From Mycobacterium sp. AZCC_0083 (lineage in GTDB: Bacteria > Actinomycetota > Actinomycetes > Mycobacteriales > Mycobacteriaceae): a stretch of DNA of 64,000 nucleotides. Below, piece by piece: positions 35,552 through 44,575 of the stretch (positions within the stretch are counted from its first letter, which is position 1; each line of letters begins with the position of its first letter). The translations under genes and the position numbers were made by a program. The notes under the pieces are model-generated. The model was given only the letters and a program-made list of their open reading frames with translations. It searched no databases and was not told the origin of the DNA. The stretch lies in NCBI RefSeq assembly GCF_014202335.1, contig NZ_JACHGP010000016.1, positions 124,001-188,000 of the forward strand. Direction: 5' to 3'.

Positions 35552-37500
35552 GGTTTCCCTGTTCCTCCGCGCCACTCGTATATGCGGGTCTCGCCGTTGT
35601 CATAGAGCTTGGCCCACGACTTCGACTTGTCCAGTGACAGTAGTCCGTCGGGCATCGCGAACTTGAGCACCACCGGGGTGCTGGTCACCACGTACCGGAT
35701 GTTGAGCGCCTTGACCGCCTCCGCGACGCGCGGATCGGTGTCTGCGTCATCGGCGTAGGCCCAGATGATGAACCGGTTGTAGCCGGGGCCCTGCTGCACG
35801 GGGAAGTCGTAGTGCGTCCACAGCGGGTGCAGTCCGGCGATGGCGTACACCCAGGCCGTTCCGTCGGTGTTGGCGTTGCCGATCATCGTGTCCTTCGCAC
35901 CGGGCAGCGTGGCCAGATACGCGAACGCGTCGAGATCCTTCTGGTCGATCATGATCGAGTCGTACTTCTCGCCGAACAGATACCGGTGGCGCGGGAAGTA
36001 GTGCCAGGCGCTTCCGATCGTCACGGCGATGAGGACGGCGGCCGTCACTGCGTGCCAGACCTTCTGCGACGACGGCCACCTGCCCCGGCAGCGGTCGACG
36101 ACCCAGGCGGTGAGCATGAAGAGCCCGATGCCCGCCATCGGGGCCAGCAGCATCGTCACCACGGCCGAGAGCCGCCGCGGGTCGCTGTAGAACAGGTCAC
36201 TGAACTTGCCGGTGATCACCCCGATCGGGCCCCCGAACGGCACGGCCGAATGGACGATCGACACCATCAGCAGCAGCCACACCGCGGCAGGCCACCAGAC
36301 GCGTCGGATCAGCAGGATCAGCCCGCCGATCACCGCGAGCCCGATGATGAAGTTCTGGATCGGGTAGTCGTTGAGGTGGCGGGTGTGCTGGGTGACCGCC
36401 TCGAAGAGCACCCGTTTCCGGGTCTGATGGGTGGCGAACTCATGGCCGACGATGATCTCGGCCTGTTGCAGAACCCCGACGAACTGCGGCAGAAGCAACA
36501 CCACCGTCGGCGCCGCGGTGAGCGCCAGGCTGATGAAGTCTGTGAGCCGGCCGCGCACCGGGTGCCAGAGACCGTCCAGCAGCCACCAGGCGACGACGAA
36601 CAGCACCGTCACCACTCCGCCGGTGATGTGCACGGAGAACACCCCGACGAGCGCCAGCACCGCCAGCGGAATGCGGTCGCGGTGCCGCAGCGTCGAGACG
36701 ATCAGCGCAAAAGTCGGCACGGCCAACCCGTAGGCCACCAGGTTGGGCATCGATGCGGTGTCGAACTCCACGTAGGGCACCGCGGTGAACGACGCCGACA
36801 ACGCCGCCGCAGCCGCCGCGGAACCGGCGGCCCACCACTGCGTCGTCCGGCCGCGCAGGAGCTGCCAGGTGAGTGCGGCGGCGCTGACGGGGAACAACCA
36901 GATCGACGCGGTCAGCGAGCTGATCGTGTACGCCGACGTGGGTGCCGCGCCACTCAACTGACTGAAGATCGCGCCGAGGGCATGAAAGGTCGATGGGTAG
37001 TAGAGCGCGTCGTGCGTCTCGACGTTGCGCAACTCGCCCATGTGGGTCGGCGACGCCTGCCCGGTCTCCAGGATGAATCGGATGGTGTTCGCGTGCCAGA
37101 CCGAGTCCCAGTTGCTCGGAATCGATTGCCAGTGGGGCAGCCCGCGAATTGCTGCGAACCCGATCAGCACGGCCCCGAGGACGACGCCGACGGCGACGAC
37201 GAGGGCGGGTCCCACCGACATCGCCAGCGCCTCGGCGTCGCGGTCCCGCCACCGGCCAAGCGCGAAATGCAAACCCACGACGACGGCCACGACGAGCAAC
37301 AGGGCAACCAGTGCTGTCCACCCATTCCACGGCACACCGATCGCGCCCATCGGAATGATCGCCAGCGCAACCACGCCGTACGTCAGCGCGGGGCCCACCG
37401 CGACGGCCACCGGCCAGGTTAGCTGCGCCGCCCGCCCGACGATTGCCCCAGGAATGACCAACAACAGCAGGGCCACTAGCACCCCGGACGTCAAGCTCAC
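35548..37500 (-). CDS. GT-C-type membrane glycosyltransferase, Rv3779 orthologue
   Basis: About 650 residues with ten or more helices, then a soluble C-terminal domain (HPLWTHYDFPVQQGPGYNRFIIWAYAD to GETRIYEWRG) matching Rv3779. Published roles for Rv3779 differ: polyprenyl-phospho-mannose synthase, or transferase adding galactosamine to arabinogalactan; the second fits the galactan cluster. GTG 37500 (VSLTSGVLVALLLL) begins at the first helix; the frame is open to 37887 without Rv3779 similarity. It heads the operon Rv3779-bpa-wzt-glfT1-wzm. Confidence 0.9.
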   Translation of the reverse strand: MSLTSGVLVALLLLVIPGAIVGRAAQLTWPVAVAVGPALTYGVVALAIIPMGAIGVPWNGWTALVALLLVVAVVVGLHFALGRWRDRDAEALAMSVGPALVVAVGVVLGAVLIGFAAIRGLPHWQSIPSNWDSVWHANTIRFILETGQASPTHMGELRNVETHDALYYPSTFHALGAIFSQLSGAAPTSAYTISSLTASIWLFPVSAAALTWQLLRGRTTQWWAAGSAAAAAALSASFTAVPYVEFDTASMPNLVAYGLAVPTFALIVSTLRHRDRIPLAVLALVGVFSVHITGGVVTVLFVVAWWLLDGLWHPVRGRLTDFISLALTAAPTVVLLLPQFVGVLQQAEIIVGHEFATHQTRKRVLFEAVTQHTRHLNDYPIQNFIIGLAVIGGLILLIRRVWWPAAVWLLLMVSIVHSAVPFGGPIGVITGKFSDLFYSDPRRLSAVVTMLLAPMAGIGLFMLTAWVVDRCRGRWPSSQKVWHAVTAAVLIAVTIGSAWHYFPRHRYLFGEKYDSIMIDQKDLDAFAYLATLPGAKDTMIGNANTDGTAWVYAIAGLHPLWTHYDFPVQQGPGYNRFIIWAYADDADTDPRVAEAVKALNIRYVVTSTPVVLKFAMPDGLLSLDKSKSWAKLYDNGETRIYEWRGGTGKP

Positions 37501-37622
37501 TGGACTAGTATGGCCGTTCAGGTGACCCGGTCCGATCGCGGCTCGGGCGTCGAAAGGCGCCGTCGGGCACCGACCGACAGCGCTACGGGTCACGCAATCG
37601 CGGATGCTCGAAGGTGGTTGGC

Positions 37623-38819
37623 ATGGCATACGACGTCGCCCGGGTGCGAGGTCTGCACCCGTCACTGGGCGACGGGTGGGTGCATTTCGACGCCCAGCAG
37701 GGCATGCTGCTGCCCGATTCCGTGGCCACCACCGTCTCCACCGCATTCCGTGGCTCGATGACGACGTCCGTCGGTCCGCACCCGTCCGCTCGACGCAGCG
37801 CCGCGGTGCTCTCCGCAGCCCGGTTGGCCATCGCCGATCTGGTCGGTGCCGACCCCAGCGGCGTCGTGCTCGGCGCCGACCGGGCAATCCTGCTGACTTC
37901 GCTGGCCGATGCGTCGTCGTCGCGGGTCGGCCTCGGCTACGAGGTGGTCGTCACGCGCCTCGACGACGAGGCCAACATCGCACCGTGGGTGCGCGCGGCC
38001 AATCGCTATGGAGCCAAGGTCAAGTGGGCCGAGGTCGACATCGAGACCGGTGAACTGCCTCCCTGGCAGTGGGAGAGCCTGATCACCAAGCCCACCCGGC
38101 TGGTCGCGATCACGTCGGCATCGTCGGCGCTTGGCACCCTTACCGACCTGCGACCGGTGACCAAGCTGGTGCACGAGAACGGCGGCCTCGTCGTGGTCGA
38201 CCATTCGGCGGCCGCGCCCTACCGGCTCATCGACATCGACGAGATCGAGGCGGACGTCGTCGCGCTCAATGCCGTCGCGTGGGGTGGACCGCCGATCGGT
38301 GCGCTGGTCTTCCGCGATCCGTCGGCCATCGACTCGTTCGCCTCGGTGTCGCTTGACCCGTTCGCGTCGGGGGTGGCGCGCCTCGAGGTCGGCACGCATC
38401 AGTACGGCATGCTCGCCGGCGTTGTCGCCAGCGTCGAGTACCTGGCGTCGCTCGACGAGACGGCCTCCGGGACGCGTCGCGAAAGGCTTTCCGTCTCAAT
38501 GCAATCGGCGGCGACATACATGGGTCGCCTTTTCGACTACCTGCTTGCGTCGCTGCGGTCGCTGCCGTTGGTGATGGTGATCGGCCAGCCAGAGGACCGG
38601 ATACCGGTGCTGAGCCTTGCGGTGCACGGCGTGCCTGCCGAACGAGTGATTCAGCGGCTTGCCGACAACGGCGTGCTCGCGGTCTCGAACACCACGTCGC
38701 GCGTGCTCGACGTGATCGGCGTCAACGACATCGGCGGCGCGGTCACCCTGAGCCTGGCGCACTACTCGACGATGGCCGAGGTCGATCAGCTGGTTCGCGC
38801 GTTGGCGTCGCTGGGCTAA
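37623..38819 (+). CDS. Class V aminotransferase/cysteine-desulfurase-like protein (Rv3778c) lacking the PLP lysine
   Basis: 398 residues, the same length as Rv3778c. It has the fold-type I core, including [18 protein letters not shown] (PLP-pyridine Asp and His). At the usual Schiff-base position (His-Lys before the GGPP loop) it reads [15 protein letters not shown], with Trp where Lys is expected. Rv3778c as I recall it also has Ala-Trp here, so this is a family trait and catalysis may be lost or changed. ATG 37623 with AAGGTGG upstream is used. It is divergent from Rv3779 and overlaps the convergent Rv3777-like gene by 4 bp. Confidence 0.87.
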   Translation: MAYDVARVRGLHPSLGDGWVHFDAQQGMLLPDSVATTVSTAFRGSMTTSVGPHPSARRSAAVLSAARLAIADLVGADPSGVVLGADRAILLTSLADASSSRVGLGYEVVVTRLDDEANIAPWVRAANRYGAKVKWAEVDIETGELPPWQWESLITKPTRLVAITSASSALGTLTDLRPVTKLVHENGGLVVVDHSAAAPYRLIDIDEIEADVVALNAVAWGGPPIGALVFRDPSAIDSFASVSLDPFASGVARLEVGTHQYGMLAGVVASVEYLASLDETASGTRRERLSVSMQSAATYMGRLFDYLLASLRSLPLVMVIGQPEDRIPVLSLAVHGVPAERVIQRLADNGVLAVSNTTSRVLDVIGVNDIGGAVTLSLAHYSTMAEVDQLVRALASLG

Positions 38820-39799
38820 TCGCGTACGCGCAGAAGCACTTTCCCGTGGGCCTCGCCGGAGGTCAGCAGTCGGTGTGCCTCGGCCGCCTGCTCGATGGGC
38901 AGCTCGGCACCGATGATCGGGCGCACCCGGCCGTCAGCGATCATGGGCCAGACGTTGGCGGCCGTCTCGGTGACGACGGCCGCCTTGCTCGACGGCCCGT
39001 CGACCGGCCGTGACCGCAGCGCGGTGGAGATCACCCCGGCGCGCTTGGACATCAACTTGGCGAGGTTCAGCTCCGCCTTGATGCCGCCCTGGAAGCCGAT
39101 GATGACGAGCCGCCCGTCGGGTGCCAGCGCGTCGACGTTGCGGTCGAGGTAGGACGCTCCCATGAGGTCGAGGATCACGTCGGCGCCCAACCCGTCGGTC
39201 TCCGCCCTGACCCGTTCGACGAAGTCCTCGTCGCGATAGTTGATCAGGACGTCGGCACCGAGTTCGCGGCAGATCGCCAGCTTCGCAGCCGAGCCCGCCG
39301 TCACCGCAACGCGGCAGCCGAGGGCGTGGGCGACCTGGATGGCATGGGTGCCGATACCGCTGCCTCCGCCGTGCAGCAGGACCAGCTGGCCCGGCGACAG
39401 GTGCGCCGTCATCATCAGGTTCGACCAGACCGTGCACGCGACCTCGGGCAGCGCGGCGGCCTCGTGTAGCGCGACGCCCTCGGGAACGGGCATCACCTGC
39501 CCGGCGGGTACGGCCACCTTTTCGGCGTAACCACCGCCTGCCAGCAAAGCGCACACCGGTTGTCCGATCGACCAGGAGGTGACCCCGTCGCCCAGCTCTG
39601 CGATGCGCCCGGCGACCTCGAGACCCAGAATCGGACTGGCGCCCGGCGGGGGCGGATAGTTTCCTGCGGCCTGAAGCACGTCGGCTCGATTGACGCCAGC
39701 GCTAATTATGTCTATCACTACCTCGCCCGTTTGAGCTGCAACGGCAGGGATTTCCTGCCAAACGAGGCGGGATGAATCTTCCACAACGATGGCGCGCAT
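38816..39799 (-). CDS. NADPH:quinone oxidoreductase, PIG3-like (Rv3777)
   Basis: A 327-residue zinc-free medium-chain reductase. N-terminal GroES-like domain: [33 protein letters not shown]. Rossmann domain: [21 protein letters not shown]. No zinc-binding cysteine cluster is present. The NRADxLQRxGxYPPPPG pattern marks the PIG3 quinone oxidoreductase family. ATG 39799 begins MRAIVVED. The MarR-type gene is divergent 45 bp away and may control it. Confidence 0.9.
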   Translation of the reverse strand: MRAIVVEDSSRLVWQEIPAVAAQTGEVVIDIISAGVNRADVLQAAGNYPPPPGASPILGLEVAGRIAELGDGVTSWSIGQPVCALLAGGGYAEKVAVPAGQVMPVPEGVALHEAAALPEVACTVWSNLMMTAHLSPGQLVLLHGGGSGIGTHAIQVAHALGCRVAVTAGSAAKLAICRELGADVLINYRDEDFVERVRAETDGLGADVILDLMGASYLDRNVDALAPDGRLVIIGFQGGIKAELNLAKLMSKRAGVISTALRSRPVDGPSSKAAVVTETAANVWPMIADGRVRPIIGAELPIEQAAEAHRLLTSGEAHGKVLLRVRD

Positions 39800-39844
39800 T
39801 TCAATAACGCTACTACCCGGGGAAAAGCGTCCTAACATAACGCC

Positions 39845-40357
39845 ATGGAGGGGATCATCGCGGGACGCACGGCCAGTGCAATGCCGGGTCTTGACATCGC
39901 CGAGCAACGATCTTGGCAAAACTTTCTCGACTCTGCGCTGCGGTTGTACGCGACCCTGAACAAGGCGTTGGTGGAGGAGCACCACCTGACGCTCAACGAC
40001 GTCCGTCTACTGGACGTCCTCGATAGGTCCGCGACCGGATCGGCCAGGATGGGCGACCTGGCCGACGACCTGATGTCGTTGCCGAGCCGGGTAACCCGCC
40101 AGATTCACCGGCTGGAGGCGCAGAACCTGGTGCGCCGGTGTTCGAGCCCGGACGACGGCCGCGGTGTGCTCGCCTTCGTCACCGAGGACGGCAGGACGCG
40201 GCTGCACGACGCGATGGCGACGTACGGCGACGGCGTGCGTGCGCACTTCCTCGGCAGACTGTCGCGCGCGCAGGTGGCGGCGATGGGGGAGAACTGCCGC
40301 CGGATCGGGGTCGCGCTGAAGTCGGAGCCGGCGCCCGCGAGGCTCGGCCGCGTCTAG
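39845..40357 (+). CDS. MarR-family transcriptional regulator
   Basis: 170 residues with a winged helix at about 55-125 (MGDLADDLMSLPSRVTRQIHRLEAQNLVRRCSSPDDGRGVLAFVTEDG). The recognition helix and the DxRG wing (DDGRG) are typical MarR. Flanking helices form the dimer. It is divergent from the quinone oxidoreductase, so a response to quinones or phenolic compounds is plausible but unproven. Confidence 0.92.
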   Translation: MEGIIAGRTASAMPGLDIAEQRSWQNFLDSALRLYATLNKALVEEHHLTLNDVRLLDVLDRSATGSARMGDLADDLMSLPSRVTRQIHRLEAQNLVRRCSSPDDGRGVLAFVTEDGRTRLHDAMATYGDGVRAHFLGRLSRAQVAAMGENCRRIGVALKSEPAPARLGRV

Positions 40358-40396
40358 ATTTTTGGGCTCCTCGAGCCAGGCCTTACGCTTGTCGGC

Positions 40397-40483
40397 GGTG
40401 GCGTGGCAGAGCGGCCTAATGCACTCGCCTTGAAAGCGAGAGACGGCTAACACCGTCCGGGGGTTCAAATCCCTCCGCCACCG
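40397..40483 (+). tRNA. tRNA-Ser(TGA)
   Basis: Acceptor GGTGGCG (40397-40403) pairs with CGCCACC (40476-40482); the discriminator is G. The anticodon arm CTCGC-CTTGAAA-GCGAG gives TGA. The long variable arm (AGACGG..CCGTC) is typical of serine, and the T-arm has GGGTTCAAATCCC. CCA is not encoded. Confidence 0.95.
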
Positions 40484-40551
40484 CCCACGTGGTCAGTCGG
40501 CCGTGCCCGCGAGGTCTGAAGTTTTCGGGACGGCGGGTGACAACGATCCGT

Positions 40552-40749
40552 ATGTCGGATTCTGAATTCGTGCATTCTGAAGCCCAGGTGTCCGCCGCGT
40601 TCTCCTACGCCGGGCTGACCATCCCGCCGGATCGGATTGCGGCGAATTACGAAACCTACTCAGCGACGCTCGCGCTGATTCGTAGGGCCTCGCCGCCGGG
40701 CCTTGGCGAGACCGTCCCTGCCGTCGCCTTCAAGGCTTCCTGGACCTGA
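40552..40749 (+). CDS. Small AtzG-like (GatC-like) protein, orphan
   Basis: 65 residues. It ends in LGETVPAVAFKASW after a helical part (YAGLTIPPDRIAANYETYSATLALI). This layout, a short helical peptide ending ExxPAxxF, resembles AtzG-type subunits that stabilise amidases of the GatA/AtzE class. No amidase gene is beside it here, so it may be an orphan or act in trans. Codon use fits coding sequence. The family link is from the motif only. Confidence 0.55.
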   Translation: MSDSEFVHSEAQVSAAFSYAGLTIPPDRIAANYETYSATLALIRRASPPGLGETVPAVAFKASWT

Positions 40750-40820
40750 GCGGCAGGCACACCGCGATGGAACTGTACGAACTTTCCATGACCGAGGTCT
40801 CCGAGAAGAGTGCCGACCAG

Positions 40821-41429
40821 TCAGCGGACCAGGAGTCCGTTGGCGACGACATCGGTCGCAGTGCGTAGTAATCCACGAATCTCGGATTCGGTTCTGCGCA
40901 GGCTGTCGGGCCGCCACCCGAGGCTGATCACGCCATTCCAAGCCGCCCACAGGATAGTGGCTACGTCCTCGGGTATGAGCGGACGGACAACGCCGGCCTC
41001 GACTCCACGCCGTAGGGCCTCGACCATTCGGTGGTTCTGCGCGTCGACGGCTCGGGCCAATTGTTCGGACAGTTCGCGCCCTGCGGCGTACTGGCCTGGA
41101 TCACCCGGATTGGCCAGCATCCGAAAGTAGTCCGGATGCGCAAGGTAGAACTCCAGGTACTCGTCGGAGGCGGCGTACAGCTGCTCGATTCCGCTGCGAT
41201 CGGCCGTGTATGCGCGGTCCATGTACGCGCGGTCGACTTCCAGTGCGCGTTGCACGACGGCCGCATGCAAACCGGCCTTGGACCCGAAGTGGTTGTAGAT
41301 CGAACCAACGGCCACGCGGGCCCGCTCCGCGATCTCCTCGACGGTCACGTCGTTCATCGGTCGCTCACTGAAGATCTCTTCCGCGGCTCGCACCAGTGAA
41401 TCGATGGTGCGTTGCGTACGTGGGTTCAC
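40821..41429 (-). CDS. TetR-family repressor
   Basis: 202 residues. DNA-binding domain at about 8-55 (RTIDSLVRAAEEIF, then VTVEEIAERARVAVGSIYNHFGSKAGL) and an all-helical ligand domain. GTG 41429 follows AAAGGATGGA. It is divergent from a three-gene operon of two SnoaL-fold proteins and an alpha/beta hydrolase, with a perfect inverted repeat and a second related site between them. The local regulon is therefore easy to predict. Confidence 0.92.
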   Translation of the reverse strand: MNPRTQRTIDSLVRAAEEIFSERPMNDVTVEEIAERARVAVGSIYNHFGSKAGLHAAVVQRALEVDRAYMDRAYTADRSGIEQLYAASDEYLEFYLAHPDYFRMLANPGDPGQYAAGRELSEQLARAVDAQNHRMVEALRRGVEAGVVRPLIPEDVATILWAAWNGVISLGWRPDSLRRTESEIRGLLRTATDVVANGLLVR

Positions 41430-41478
41430 TCCATCCTTTCTTGCAATCGTTGTATGAGCGCGCTAGCTTGATTGAACA

Positions 41479-41503
41479 AGTTCATGCAATGGTTGCATGA
41501 ACT
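41479..41503. promoter_or_regulatory. TetR operator: perfect 11-bp inverted repeat
   Basis: AGTTCATGCAA (41479-41489), spacer TGG, TTGCATGAACT (41493-41503). It lies 22 bp upstream of the first SnoaL start and covers the probable promoter. A degenerate copy, TTGCAATCGTTGTATGAG (41441-41458), lies nearer the tetR start and would allow autorepression. Confidence 0.8.
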
Positions 41504-41525
41504 GCGCCGTCGAGGAAGGGGAACG

Positions 41526-41957
41526 ATGCCGAGTTGCCAAGCCGATCTGCAGGGGTTCGTAGAGGAATATGGGCTCAGGTGGGACTCCCACGATCTCGAC
41601 GGCATCATGGCCTTGCACACTTCAGACACCACGTTCCGTTTCCACGTGCTGGACGCGCCGGAGATCGTTGGATCCGAGGCGGTCCGAAGTGCGTTCGCCG
41701 GTCTCCTGACAACGTGGTCGGACATGCGATCCACCACCGAGCGGCTGACATTGGGCAATGGCCACTTCGTCACTCAATACACCATCAGGGCGACCCTGGC
41801 CGCGCCCTTCCCTCTCGGCGCAAGCGTCGTCCAGCCGACCGGCAAAGCCATCCAGTTCGACGCGATCGATATCTTCACGATGGACGGAAACTTGGTGCTG
41901 CGCAAGGAAACCTATCTTGACATCGCAGCGGCGCTGCACCAGCTGGAGGCGATGTGA
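41526..41957 (+). CDS. SnoaL/NTF2-like fold protein 1
   Basis: A 143-residue cone-shaped alpha+beta barrel of the SnoaL/limonene-epoxide-hydrolase/ketosteroid-isomerase superfamily (VEEYGLRWDSHDLDGIMALHTSDTTFRFHVLDA; KAIQFDAIDIFTMDGNLVLRKETYLD). ATG 41526 with GAGGAAGGGG upstream was chosen over 41472. The reaction is unknown. It is the first gene of a TetR-controlled operon and overlaps the next gene by 4 bp. Confidence 0.82.
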   Translation: MPSCQADLQGFVEEYGLRWDSHDLDGIMALHTSDTTFRFHVLDAPEIVGSEAVRSAFAGLLTTWSDMRSTTERLTLGNGHFVTQYTIRATLAAPFPLGASVVQPTGKAIQFDAIDIFTMDGNLVLRKETYLDIAAALHQLEAM

Positions 41958-42415
41958 CCACGGACTGGCCGGCCGTTCATCGCGAGGTTGTGGACACGTT
42001 CGCCAAGAGCTGGGCAAATCCGGGGCCGGATGCTTGGGGCGAGATTCTCACAGACGACGTCGAACTGAATCAGCCGATGCTACCCCGCGCCCACGGACGG
42101 AAGATGTGGGAGAAGGAAGGCGCTCGGCTGCTCGCTCTTCTACCCGATATGCGTGGTGAAGTGCTCAGCTGGGCCGGCCGGGAAGACATGCTGTTCATCG
42201 AATTGGAGTTGTCAGGCACGCTGGGCGGAAGGCCCTTGGCCTTCCGGGCGGTGGACAAGATCTGGATCACCCCGTCGGCCCAAATCGCCCGGCGGGACTC
42301 ATTTTTCGATTCGACTCCCATCGCCCAGGAGATGCTGCGCCGGCCGACCGGGTGGCTGCCCTGGTGGCGTTCGGGGCTCGGACCGTTCCTCGGCAGACGG
42401 CGCTTCGTGGGATGA
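41954..42415 (+). CDS. SnoaL/NTF2-like fold protein 2
   Basis: A 153-residue second NTF2-like protein (VVDTFAKSWANPGPDAWGEILTDDVELNQPMLPRAHGRKMWEKEG; LAFRAVDKIWITPSAQIARRDSFFDSTP). The two NTF2-like genes are diverged and could form a heteromer. GTG 41954 overlaps the previous stop (GTGA), and ATG of the hydrolase overlaps its own stop, so all three genes are translationally coupled. Confidence 0.82.
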   Translation: MTTDWPAVHREVVDTFAKSWANPGPDAWGEILTDDVELNQPMLPRAHGRKMWEKEGARLLALLPDMRGEVLSWAGREDMLFIELELSGTLGGRPLAFRAVDKIWITPSAQIARRDSFFDSTPIAQEMLRRPTGWLPWWRSGLGPFLGRRRFVG

Positions 42416-43302
42416 GCTGGCGCGATTCTCGGCTGGGGGAGCCCCACGACGTGCGGCTCCCCTCTGGGACGATTCGCTATCACGAACGCGGCTCTGGGCC
42501 AGTAGTCGTTTTCGTGCACGGGTACCTGGTGAACGCGAACATCTGGCGCAAGCTGGTAGCGGTACTGGCGGAGGACTTCCGTTGTGTCACACCGGATTGG
42601 CCGCTGGGGTCGCACGACATCCCGATGGATCACGACGCTAACCTGACGCCCACGGGTATTGCCCGGCTGATCGCAGATCTGATCCAGGCGCTCGATCTTC
42701 ACGACGTGACACTGGTCGGCAATGACTCCGGCGGTGCATACAGTCAGATCGCAGCCGCCGAGTTTCCGCAGTTGGTCGGTCGGCTGGTGCTGGCGTCGTG
42801 TGAGACGCCGTACTGCACCTGGCCACCGACTCCTGGCGGGTTCGGCCTGCTGAAGGCCACTGCCGCGAATCCGGCGACCTATCGTGGGCTCTACCAGATA
42901 CTCCGTTGGCAACGAAGTTGGCGGTGGCACAACACTTATGGCTGGTTGGCGAAGCATCCGATCGGTGTATCAGCGATGGACAGCTACGTTCGGCCAGTCC
43001 TGGACCGGCGCGAGATTCGGTTCGACGGACGCAAGGCCATCGGCAGCGTGGGAGCCCGCCACAGCAGAGCCGCCGCGCATCGATTGGCCAGGGAATTCCG
43101 CAATCCTGTCCTACTCCTCTGGGCAGCCGAGGATCGCGTGTTCCCCTTGGACCACGCCCGGAGTTACGCCCAGATGCTGGGCGCGGAACTGCGCACCATC
43201 GACGACTCGTACACCTACCTGTCCGAGGACCAGCCCGAACGCTTCGCCGCTTGTCTCCGCACTTGGCCGGCTTTGCGACCTCCGTACCGTGGCCTGACCT
43301 AG
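42412..43302 (+). CDS. Epoxide-hydrolase/haloalkane-dehalogenase-like alpha/beta hydrolase without catalytic His
   Basis: 296 residues. Oxyanion loop VHGY (35-38), nucleophile elbow GNDSGG with Asp105 as expected for epoxide hydrolases and dehalogenases, acid D241 (WAAEDRVFP). The segment normally reading D-x-x-H-F-L-x-E-D-x-P is DDSYTYLSEDQP, so Thr268 stands where the base His should be. I recall the same Ser-Tyr-Thr form in other mycobacterial hydrolases, so it may be a subfamily with altered chemistry. ATG 42412 overlaps the SnoaL2 stop. Confidence 0.87.
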   Translation: MSWRDSRLGEPHDVRLPSGTIRYHERGSGPVVVFVHGYLVNANIWRKLVAVLAEDFRCVTPDWPLGSHDIPMDHDANLTPTGIARLIADLIQALDLHDVTLVGNDSGGAYSQIAAAEFPQLVGRLVLASCETPYCTWPPTPGGFGLLKATAANPATYRGLYQILRWQRSWRWHNTYGWLAKHPIGVSAMDSYVRPVLDRREIRFDGRKAIGSVGARHSRAAAHRLAREFRNPVLLLWAAEDRVFPLDHARSYAQMLGAELRTIDDSYTYLSEDQPERFAACLRTWPALRPPYRGLT

Positions 43303-43338
43303 TCTGCGGCCACGGACATTCGGTTCAAGTCCCGCGTC

Positions 43339-43737
43339 GTGGTGGCCGTGCTGGTGATCTACGGTGTCTACTCGACGGTGGGCGGCCTGGTGATGCTGTT
43401 CGCACCGGGCTTCATGTTCGAGAACATCGGCGGCTTCGGAGTCTTCAACGGCCACTACATCTTCGACCTCGCCAGCTTCGAACTGCCGCTCGGTCTGATG
43501 TACCTCGCCGCCATCAGATGGCCGGGCTGGCGCGTGCCGACCCTGGCGTTCGCCACGGCGCACTACGCGCTGCACGCCATCAGTCATCTGATCGACATCG
43601 GCAATGCCACACCACCTTGGGTGGGCACCTTCGACTTCGTCATGATCGCGGTCGGCCTGCTGGTCCACGCGATCGCCTGGTGGTTCAGCGCCGACGTGGC
43701 GCGGGCGATGACTTCCAGCCGGGTTACTCGCCCTTGA
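43339..43737 (+). CDS. Small four-helix membrane protein
   Basis: 132 residues with four hydrophobic segments (VVAVLVIYGVYSTVGGLVMLFA; FELPLGLMYLAAI; VPTLAFATAHYALHAISHLIDI; FVMIAVGLLVHAIAWWF). Similar DUF-type proteins are common in mycobacteria, but no function is known. The start is uncertain (GTG 43339). It follows the hydrolase operon by 36 bp, and its 3' end overlaps echA21 by 14 bp, convergently. Confidence 0.72.
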   Translation: MVAVLVIYGVYSTVGGLVMLFAPGFMFENIGGFGVFNGHYIFDLASFELPLGLMYLAAIRWPGWRVPTLAFATAHYALHAISHLIDIGNATPPWVGTFDFVMIAVGLLVHAIAWWFSADVARAMTSSRVTRP

Positions 43738-44557
43738 ACTCCGGTGCGCGCTTGGCGAACGTCGCGGTGATGCCCTCGGTGAGATCTTGGGACGGCAGGA
43801 ACGCCGAGTTCCACGCCGCGACATAGCGCAGGCTCGCCGACACCTGGGCGGTGCGCTGCTCGTCGAGCACGTCCTTCACGCCCTGCACCACCAGCGGCGG
43901 GTTGGCCGCGATCTCCTTGGCGGTGGCGTGCGCTGCGGCCAGCGACGCCTCGGCATCGTCGTAGACGTCGTTGACCAGACCGATCTTCTCGGCGCGGGAG
44001 GCGTCGATGTCCTTGCCCGTCAACGCCAATTCCCGCAGGTGCCCGTCTGACAGGATCTGCGGCAGTCGCGCCAGGCTGCCCATGTCGGCGACGATGGCGA
44101 GCTTGACCTCGCGCACCGAGAACTTCGCGTCGGCGCTGGCATAGCGGATGTCGACTGCGGCGATCAGGTCGACTCCGCCACCGATGCACCATCCCTGGAT
44201 CGACGCGATCACCGGTGTGCGGCAGTCCGCCACCGCGGTGATCGCGTGCTGCATCTTGCGCACCGTTGCATGGAACTCGGTACGGGGCCGGGCCAGTGCA
44301 CCCTCGGCCAACACGGGCGCCAGCGTGCCGCCCATCGCGGGCAGGTCGAGGCCGTAGCTGAAGTTCTTGCCGGACCCGGTCAGGACGATGGCCCTGACGT
44401 CGGGTTCGGCGTCGAGCGCGGCGAACGCCAGGGGCAACTCCGCCCAGAACGCGGGCCCCATGGCGTTGCCCTTGCCGGGGCCGAGCAGGGTCACCTGCGC
44501 GACGTGGCCGTCGACGTCGACGGCGAGGGATTCCAGGTTCTCGAGGGGTGCACCCAT
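43724..44557 (-). CDS. echA21: Enoyl-CoA hydratase/isomerase-family protein EchA21
   Basis: A 277-residue crotonase-fold protein. Acyl-CoA-binding segment is SYGLDLPAMGGTL, oxyanion loop IQGWCIGGGVDLIAAVDIRYASADAKFSVREVKLAI. Asp is present in the Glu/Asp position typical of dienoyl-CoA isomerase-like members (AIVADMGSLARLP), so the activity may be isomerase rather than hydratase. Position next to the Rv3773c-like and hisC2 genes matches M. tuberculosis echA21 (Rv3774). Confidence 0.9.
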   Translation of the reverse strand: MGAPLENLESLAVDVDGHVAQVTLLGPGKGNAMGPAFWAELPLAFAALDAEPDVRAIVLTGSGKNFSYGLDLPAMGGTLAPVLAEGALARPRTEFHATVRKMQHAITAVADCRTPVIASIQGWCIGGGVDLIAAVDIRYASADAKFSVREVKLAIVADMGSLARLPQILSDGHLRELALTGKDIDASRAEKIGLVNDVYDDAEASLAAAHATAKEIAANPPLVVQGVKDVLDEQRTAQVSASLRYVAAWNSAFLPSQDLTEGITATFAKRAPEFKGE

Positions 44558-44575
44558 GCCCGGAAGGCTAGCGGG

